Below are positions 59,145 through 64,000 of a stretch of 64,000 nt of DNA, piece by piece. The notes under the pieces are model-generated. The model searched no databases and had not been told where the DNA came from. It saw only the letters and a program-made list of their open reading frames with translations. Position numbers and translations under genes: made by a program. The stretch covers positions 620,001 to 684,000 of the forward strand of contig NZ_FMZF01000002.1 of NCBI RefSeq assembly GCF_900102745.1. Direction: 5' to 3'. Positions within the stretch are counted from its first letter, which is position 1, and the number at the start of each line of letters is the position of its first letter. This DNA is from Geodermatophilus telluris. Its GTDB lineage: Bacteria > Actinomycetota > Actinomycetes > Mycobacteriales > Geodermatophilaceae.

Positions 59145-60455
59145 TCAGCCCGCCGTCACGAGCCGGTGCAGCATCGACCAGGCGTCGTCGGGGGAGGTGC
59201 TGTCCTCCAGCGCCTGGCGCAGGAAGGCGTCGATGGCGGGGGAGAGCACGCGGGCGCGGTCGACCAACGGGTCGCTGCCGGGCTGGTAGGCGCCGATCTC
59301 GACCAGCTCCCGGACGTCGCGCAGCGCGCCCATGAGCCGGCGCATCTCGCGGGAGTCGGCCATCCGCGCGGGCGTGGTGACCGCGCCGGCGACGCGGGAG
59401 ATCGACTCGAGCACGTCGACGGCGGGGAAGTGCCCGGCGGTGGCCAGCTTGCGGGTGAGCACCACGTGCCCGTCGAGGATGGAGCGGGCGGTGTCGGCGA
59501 TCGGCTCGTTGTGGTCGTCGCCCTCGACGAGCACGGTGTAGAGCCCGGTGATCGACCCGGTGGCGCCCGGCCCGGCCTTCTCCAGCAGCTTGGGCATCAT
59601 CGCGAAGACGCTCGGCGGGTAGCCGCGGGTGGCCGGGGGCTCGCCGGCGGACAGGCCCACCTCGCGCTGGGCCATGGCGGTGCGCGTGATCGAGTCCATG
59701 AGCAGCAGCACGTCGCGGCCCTGGTCGCGGAACCCCTCGGCGATGCGGGTGGCCACGAAGGCCGCCTTGAGGCGCACCAGCGGCGGCTCGTCGGAGGTGG
59801 CGACGACGACGACGGTGCGCGCCATGCCCTCGGGGCCGAGGTTCTCCTCGAGGAACTCCTTGACCTCGCGGCCGCGCTCGCCGATCAGCCCGATGACCCG
59901 GACGTCGGCCTCGGTGCCGCGGGTGATCTGCGCCAGCAGCGTCGACTTCCCGACGCCGGAGCCGGCGAAGATGCCCAGCCGCTGGCCCTTGCCCACCGGC
60001 ACCAGGGTGTCCAGCGCGCGGACGCCCACCGGCAGCGGCTCCTCCACCCGGCGGCGGGACAGCGCGTGCGGCGTCTCGCTGGCCAGGTCCACCCAGTCGA
60101 CCCCGGCGCCGAGCGGGCCCTGCCCGTCGACCGGCCGGCCGAGGCCGTCGAGCACGCGGCCGAGCAGCGCCTCGCCGACCGGCACCTGCAGCGGCATGCC
60201 GGTGTTGCGCACCGGCGCGCCGGCGTGCACGCCGCCGAGCTCGCCCAGCGGCATGCAGGTGAGCCGGTCGCGGGCGACGGCGACGACCTCGGCCACGAGC
60301 GAGCGCGGGCCGGGGTCGACCTCGACGAGGTCACCGACGGCGGCGACGACGCCCTCGACGGTGAGCGTGAGGCCCATGGCGCCGACGACGGAGCCGGTGA
60401 GCTCCGGGCGGGCGGCGCGGCGGGCCCGGGCCAGGACGGCGGCGGCGGCGGACAT
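59145..60455 (-). CDS. fliI: Flagellum-specific ATPase FliI
   Basis: FliI powers and primes export of flagellar proteins. The 436-residue product has a beta-barrel N-domain, Walker A AGSGVGKST (164-172), GLIGERGREVKEFLEE, Walker B DVLLLMDSITRTAMAQREVGL, and the PPATRGYPPSVF signature. Length is normal. The ATG overlaps the fliH stop by one base (TGATG). Confidence 0.96.
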   Translation of the reverse strand: MSAAAAVLARARRAARPELTGSVVGAMGLTLTVEGVVAAVGDLVEVDPGPRSLVAEVVAVARDRLTCMPLGELGGVHAGAPVRNTGMPLQVPVGEALLGRVLDGLGRPVDGQGPLGAGVDWVDLASETPHALSRRRVEEPLPVGVRALDTLVPVGKGQRLGIFAGSGVGKSTLLAQITRGTEADVRVIGLIGERGREVKEFLEENLGPEGMARTVVVVATSDEPPLVRLKAAFVATRIAEGFRDQGRDVLLLMDSITRTAMAQREVGLSAGEPPATRGYPPSVFAMMPKLLEKAGPGATGSITGLYTVLVEGDDHNEPIADTARSILDGHVVLTRKLATAGHFPAVDVLESISRVAGAVTTPARMADSREMRRLMGALRDVRELVEIGAYQPGSDPLVDRARVLSPAIDAFLRQALEDSTSPDDAWSMLHRLVTAG

Positions 60456-61276
60456 CAGGACGGGCCCCCGCCCGACAGCACCGTCCGCACCCGCGCCAGC
60501 GCCGTCGACAGCTGCGCGTCGACCCGGCGGGGACCGCACTCGGCGACCGCGCCGGCCCGCTCGACGGCGTCGTCCCCGAGCACCGTGACCGACGGCGGCA
60601 GGGCGGCCAGGGCGTGCGCCGGGACCTCGGCGAGGTCGTCGGGGTGCAGCCGGACCACCGCGGGGGCGTCGGTGGGCACCAGGGTCAGCGCGCGGCGCAC
60701 CGCGTCGAGGCCGGCGGTGGTGGCGGTCGACAGCTCCCGGCCGAGCAGGTCCTCGACCAGCGTCACCGCGCCGTCGAGGAGGGTGTCGCGGACGTCGTCG
60801 GCCGTGGGCACCGTGGCGGCCTCGAGCGCGGCGACGGCGGCGCCGAGCGCGGCGGTGGCGGAGGCCATCCGCCGCTCCCAGCGGGCCTGCACCTCGGCGA
60901 GGCGGGCCGCGGCCTCGGCCTCGGCCTGGGCGACCACGCGGCCGGCCTCGGCCAGGCCCTCCGCGTACCCGGCGCCGTGGCCCTCGGCGTGCGCGAACTC
61001 GCGCAGCCGGGCCAGCTCCTCGGCGTAGACGTCGCCGAGGCGCAGCACGCCGCGGCCGTTGGGCACCGGGACGTCGGCGGCGCGCCGGCTCCCGACCCGC
61101 CGCTCGACGACCACCTCGGGCGCGGTGGCGACCACGGGGGAGGCGGGCTCCACGGGCGGCGGGACGGGCACCGGCCGCGGCCGCGGCGGCACCGTCGTCC
61201 CGGGCACCGAGCGGTAGGGGGCCGCCGCGCTGGCCGAGGCCCCGCGCAGCAGTGCGGACTCACGCGACGAACTCAT
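60455..61276 (-). CDS. fliH: Flagellar assembly protein FliH
   Basis: The 273-residue protein has a Pro-rich N-terminus, a long Ala/Glu coiled coil (FAHAEGHGAGYAEGLAEAG through AEVQARWERRMA) and the C-terminal FliI-binding domain with LRLHPDD-like VRLHPDDLAEVP. FliH dimers hold FliI at the C ring. ATG 61276 has a GGGG stretch upstream; GTG 61285 is an alternative. It overlaps fliG by 17 nt. Confidence 0.88.
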   Translation of the reverse strand: MSSSRESALLRGASASAAAPYRSVPGTTVPPRPRPVPVPPPVEPASPVVATAPEVVVERRVGSRRAADVPVPNGRGVLRLGDVYAEELARLREFAHAEGHGAGYAEGLAEAGRVVAQAEAEAAARLAEVQARWERRMASATAALGAAVAALEAATVPTADDVRDTLLDGAVTLVEDLLGRELSTATTAGLDAVRRALTLVPTDAPAVVRLHPDDLAEVPAHALAALPPSVTVLGDDAVERAGAVAECGPRRVDAQLSTALARVRTVLSGGGPS

Positions 61277-62339
61277 CGTCCCCACCGCGCGAGATGGTCA
61301 GCACGCCCTGCTCCTCGAGGGTGCGGATGACGGCGACGACCTTGCCCTGGGCCTCCTCGACCGTGCGGGCACGGACCGGGCCGAGCAGCTCGATCTCCTC
61401 GGCGAGATTCTCGGCGGCGCGCTCGGAGAGGTTGCGGACCACCTTGTCCCGGACGTCGGGGCGCACCCCCTTGAGCGCGGTCGCCAGGTCGTTGGACTGC
61501 ACCTCGCGCAGCACCAGCTGCATCGAGCGGTCGTCGATCGTGGTGATGTCCTCGAAGACGAACATCTGCGCGCGCACCTGCTCGGCCAGCTCCGGGTCGG
61601 AGGTGTCGAGCCACTCGAGGATCGAGCGCTCGGTCGGCCGCGGCGAGCGGTTGATGATCTCGACGAGGGTCTCCACGCCGCCGACGGTGGACATGTCCTG
61701 GTGGGCGAGCAGCGAGCCCATCCGCCGGCCCAGCTCCTCCTCCACCAGGCGGACCATCTCCGGGGTGGTGCGGTCCATGGTGGCGATCCGGTGGGCCACC
61801 TCGGCCTGCTGCTCGGGTGCGAAGCCCGAGAGCACCTCGGCGGACTGGGCGGCGGTCAGGTGGGCCAGCACCAGGGCGATGACCTGCGGGTGCTCGTCCT
61901 TGAGGAAGGTGACCAGCTGCCGGACGTCGACGTTGCGCAGCGAGGCGAAGGGGACCTCGGTGTAGACGACGTTGAGCCGGGCCAGGATGCCCTCGGCCTT
62001 GTCCTCGCCCAGGCCCGCGGCGAGGATCTCGCGGGCGAAGTCGACGCCGCCCCGGCCGACGAAGCGCTGGGCGTTCATCAGCTGGTGGAACTCGGTGAGC
62101 ACGCCGTCGACGTCCTCGGGCTCGATCGACCCGAGCTTCATGATCTCGCGGGTGATCGCCTCGACCTCGCGGGGGCGCAGCATCGACAGCAGGGCGCCGG
62201 CCTCCTCCTTGTTCATCTGGGCGAGGAAGACGGCGGCCTTGCGCAGGCCGGGCAGCTCGGGACGCGGCGGCTTGGGGGGCAGCGCGGGCAGGTTGGTCCC
62301 GCCCGCACCCACCAGCTGCTCGACGGAGGCGAGCGTCAT
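61260..62339 (-). CDS. fliG: Flagellar motor switch protein FliG
   Basis: FliG takes torque from MotA and sits on the MS ring. The 359-residue protein has an N-domain (LRKAAVFLAQMNKEEAGALL), the FliM-binding EHPQ motif in LKDEHPQVIALVLAHL, and a C-domain with charged torque helix (TIDDRSMQLVLREVQSNDL, DLATALKG, RDKVVRNLSERAA). ATG 62339 overlaps the fliF stop (ATGA). An added N-terminal Pro-rich stretch is short. Confidence 0.96.
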   Translation of the reverse strand: MTLASVEQLVGAGGTNLPALPPKPPRPELPGLRKAAVFLAQMNKEEAGALLSMLRPREVEAITREIMKLGSIEPEDVDGVLTEFHQLMNAQRFVGRGGVDFAREILAAGLGEDKAEGILARLNVVYTEVPFASLRNVDVRQLVTFLKDEHPQVIALVLAHLTAAQSAEVLSGFAPEQQAEVAHRIATMDRTTPEMVRLVEEELGRRMGSLLAHQDMSTVGGVETLVEIINRSPRPTERSILEWLDTSDPELAEQVRAQMFVFEDITTIDDRSMQLVLREVQSNDLATALKGVRPDVRDKVVRNLSERAAENLAEEIELLGPVRARTVEEAQGKVVAVIRTLEEQGVLTISRGGDDEFVA

Positions 62340-63937
62340 CGCACGTCACTCAGCCAGCCGCGCAGCATCTGCGCCACCTCGTCCGGACGTTCGCTGACCA
62401 TGGTCGCGATCTCCCCCCGCACCCGTTGCCGCTCCGCGGCCTCCAGCTCCAGCGCCCGGTTGTCCAGGACGGCGGTGTCGTCCCGTGCGCTGGCCACCCG
62501 CAGCCGCTCGAGCTCGGCCATGACGCCCTCGTCCAGCTCGAGCGGGTAGTCCTCCTCGTCCTCCTCGTCCTCGCCGCGGCGGCGCGAGCGCAGCCACACG
62601 ACGAGGACCAGCAGGACGATGCCGAGGGCGATGGCCCCGGTCTTGATCAGCGACCACATCTGGGCCTGCTGCTCGGCCTCCCGTGCCGCGGTCATCTCCG
62701 CGGCCGCCGCGTCGGCGGCGCTGGTGTCGAAGGCCAGCGAGGCGAGGCTGATGTCGTCGCCGCGTGCGGCGTCGAGGCCGACGGCGTTGCCGACGAGGTC
62801 CTCGATCTGCGCCTGGTCGAGGCTGCCGGCCACGGTGTCGTTGAGCACGACGGCCACGGTCAGCCGGTTGACCTCGCCGGGGGCGCCGACGGTGTTGGTG
62901 ACGGTCTGGTCGACGGAGTTGTTCGCCGTCGAGGACTCGGTCTCGTAGTTCGCCTGGCCGGTGCCGGTGGTGCCGTCGGCGGCGTCGGCGGTGTTCTCCG
63001 GGCCGAGAACGCCGCCGACCGCGGTGCCGTCGCCGGTGTAGGTCTCCCGGGAGGTCTGCTCCGAGACCGGCGGGGTGCCGTTCGTGTAGCCGTAGGTCGT
63101 CGCGGTGCTGTCGCGCTGGGACATGTCCAGGTCGGCGCGCACCGAGACGCGGGCGTTGCCCGGGCCGAGGAAGGTGTCGAGGATCGACTGGGCGTTGGCC
63201 GCCAGCCGGGTCTCGTAGTCGGTCTCCATCTGCGAGCGGGCGTCGCCGGACGCCGACGTCACGCCCTGGCCGGCCGCCGAGAGCAGCTGGCCGGTCGAGT
63301 CGCTGACCGTCACCTGCTCGGGGTCCATCCCCTCGACGCTGGAGGAGACCAGGTTGGTGATCGACTGGACCTGCTCACCGGCCAGCTCCGTGCCCGGCGT
63401 GAGGTCGAGCAGCACCGACGCGGTGGGCTCGCCCTCGTCGGTGGCGAACACCTCGTCCTCGGGCAGCGCCACGTGCACCACCGCCGTCGAGACCCCGTCC
63501 AGGGCCTCGAGGGTGTTGGCCAGCTCGCCCTCGATGGCGCGCTGGTACTGCACCTGCTGCTGGAACTCGCTGGTGGTGATGCCCTGCTCGTCGAGCAGCG
63601 CGTAGCCGGTGTCGGAGCCGGCGGGCAGGCCCTTGCCGCTCATCTGCAGCCGCAGGTCGTAGACCTGGTCGTTGGCCACCATGATCGTCTGGCCGCCGTC
63701 GGCCAGCTCGTAGGCGACGCCGGAGGCGTTGAGCTCGTCGACGATCGCCGAGGCGTCGGTCGAGGCGAGGTTGGAGAACAGCGGCGCCATCGTGGGCGTC
63801 GTGATCCACCGGTAGAAGAAGAAGCCGCCGAGGGCCAGCCCGACGACCAGCAGGCCGATGACGACCTTCTGGCCCAGGCTGATCGTGGCGAGGGTGCTCT
63901 TCAGCTTCCCCAGCGGACCGGCCAGTGCGGCAGGCAT
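62336..63937 (-). CDS. fliF: Flagellar MS-ring protein FliF
   Basis: FliF forms the MS ring in the membrane. The 533-residue product has two membrane helices (VVIGLLVVGLALGGFFFYRW and IKTGAIALGIVLLVLVVWL), ring-building motifs 1-2 (MAPLFSNLASTDASAIVDEL, YQRAIEGELANTLEALDGV, VSVRADLDMSQ) and a C-terminal FliG-binding tail (EVAQMLRGWLSDVR-like end). ATG shares one base with the fliE stop. It is normal in length. Confidence 0.96.
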   Translation of the reverse strand: MPAALAGPLGKLKSTLATISLGQKVVIGLLVVGLALGGFFFYRWITTPTMAPLFSNLASTDASAIVDELNASGVAYELADGGQTIMVANDQVYDLRLQMSGKGLPAGSDTGYALLDEQGITTSEFQQQVQYQRAIEGELANTLEALDGVSTAVVHVALPEDEVFATDEGEPTASVLLDLTPGTELAGEQVQSITNLVSSSVEGMDPEQVTVSDSTGQLLSAAGQGVTSASGDARSQMETDYETRLAANAQSILDTFLGPGNARVSVRADLDMSQRDSTATTYGYTNGTPPVSEQTSRETYTGDGTAVGGVLGPENTADAADGTTGTGQANYETESSTANNSVDQTVTNTVGAPGEVNRLTVAVVLNDTVAGSLDQAQIEDLVGNAVGLDAARGDDISLASLAFDTSAADAAAAEMTAAREAEQQAQMWSLIKTGAIALGIVLLVLVVWLRSRRRGEDEEDEEDYPLELDEGVMAELERLRVASARDDTAVLDNRALELEAAERQRVRGEIATMVSERPDEVAQMLRGWLSDVR

Positions 63938-64000
63938 CAGATCGGCATCCTCATGATCTCGGTGAAGGCCTCGACCGCCTTGTTCTTGAGGGTCACGACG
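63937..64000 (-). CDS. fliE: C-terminal end of FliE (partial)
   Basis: The last 20 residues (VVTLKNKAVEAFTEIMRMPI) before a TGA stop match the FliE C-terminus, which links the MS ring to the rod. The gene continues beyond the right edge. The stop overlaps the fliF ATG (TGATG). Confidence 0.85.
   Translation of the reverse strand, partial: VVTLKNKAVEAFTEIMRMPI

Overview
This is a high-GC, gene-dense actinobacterial chromosome segment with many GTG starts. It carries mycothiol enzymes and a complete tRNA gene without an encoded CCA. Gene content and composition suggest a motile member of the Geodermatophilaceae (Blastococcus/Geodermatophilus/Modestobacter type). The family assignment is inference, since there is no rRNA or other marker to compare. 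I see no phage, insertion sequence, integrase or CRISPR array.

Region 1 (1-11 kb) opens with the end of a glycosyltransferase locus on the minus strand. It continues with a chromosomal core block: mfd, a SurA-N-like lipoprotein, mazG, eno, a DivIC/FtsB-like gene, a DUF501 gene and an exopolyphosphatase gene. From memory this order resembles Mycobacterium tuberculosis Rv1020-Rv1026. Region 2 (11-16.6 kb) has a DUF4235 gene, a family-5 uracil-DNA glycosylase, a type II NADH dehydrogenase, an odd 74-nt tRNA with a UAA anticodon, a secreted M28 peptidase and a Bax-inhibitor-1 protein with a G/Y/Q repeat tail. Region 3 (16.7-29.5 kb) has a thiolase, an SGNH hydrolase, a DUF2252 protein, a VWA/AAA+ ATPase pair, threonine dehydratase, a DrrAB-like ABC exporter and an M3 peptidase. 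Region 4 (29.6-41.3 kb) has an RNHCP protein, greA, mca and its membrane partner, a geranylgeranyl-reductase-type flavoprotein, a PAQR/hemolysin III protein, a Z-prenyl diphosphate synthase, a DUF885 peptidase, a PIN-PhoH ATPase and an AbiEi-like/nuclease-fold protein. Parts of it again follow the Rv1074c-Rv1095 order.

Region 5 (41.4-64 kb) is a flagellar gene cluster read entirely on the minus strand. In transcription order it is fliE (partial), fliF, fliG, fliH, fliI, fliJ, a NlpC/P60-transglycosylase fusion gene, fliK, flgD and flgE. After a hairpin terminator and a FliA/WhiG-like promoter it continues with flbD, motA, motB, fliL, fliM, fliN, fliO, fliP, fliQ, fliR, flhB, flhA, a degenerate flhF-like gene and a small membrane protein gene. 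Most of these genes overlap by 1-20 nt, which points to translational coupling. The products build the MS ring, C ring, export gate, ATPase complex, hook and stator.

Two genome-wide habits stand out. Many genes outside the flagellar cluster have a (T/G)ANNNT box 6-8 nt before the start codon and no Shine-Dalgarno sequence, as expected for leaderless mRNAs. Several gene ends carry long, near-perfect hairpins. The most unusual items are the tRNA-Leu(UAA)-like gene without a long variable arm, the FlhF-like protein whose GTPase motifs are eroded, and the two-domain peptidoglycan hydrolase inside the flagellar operon.
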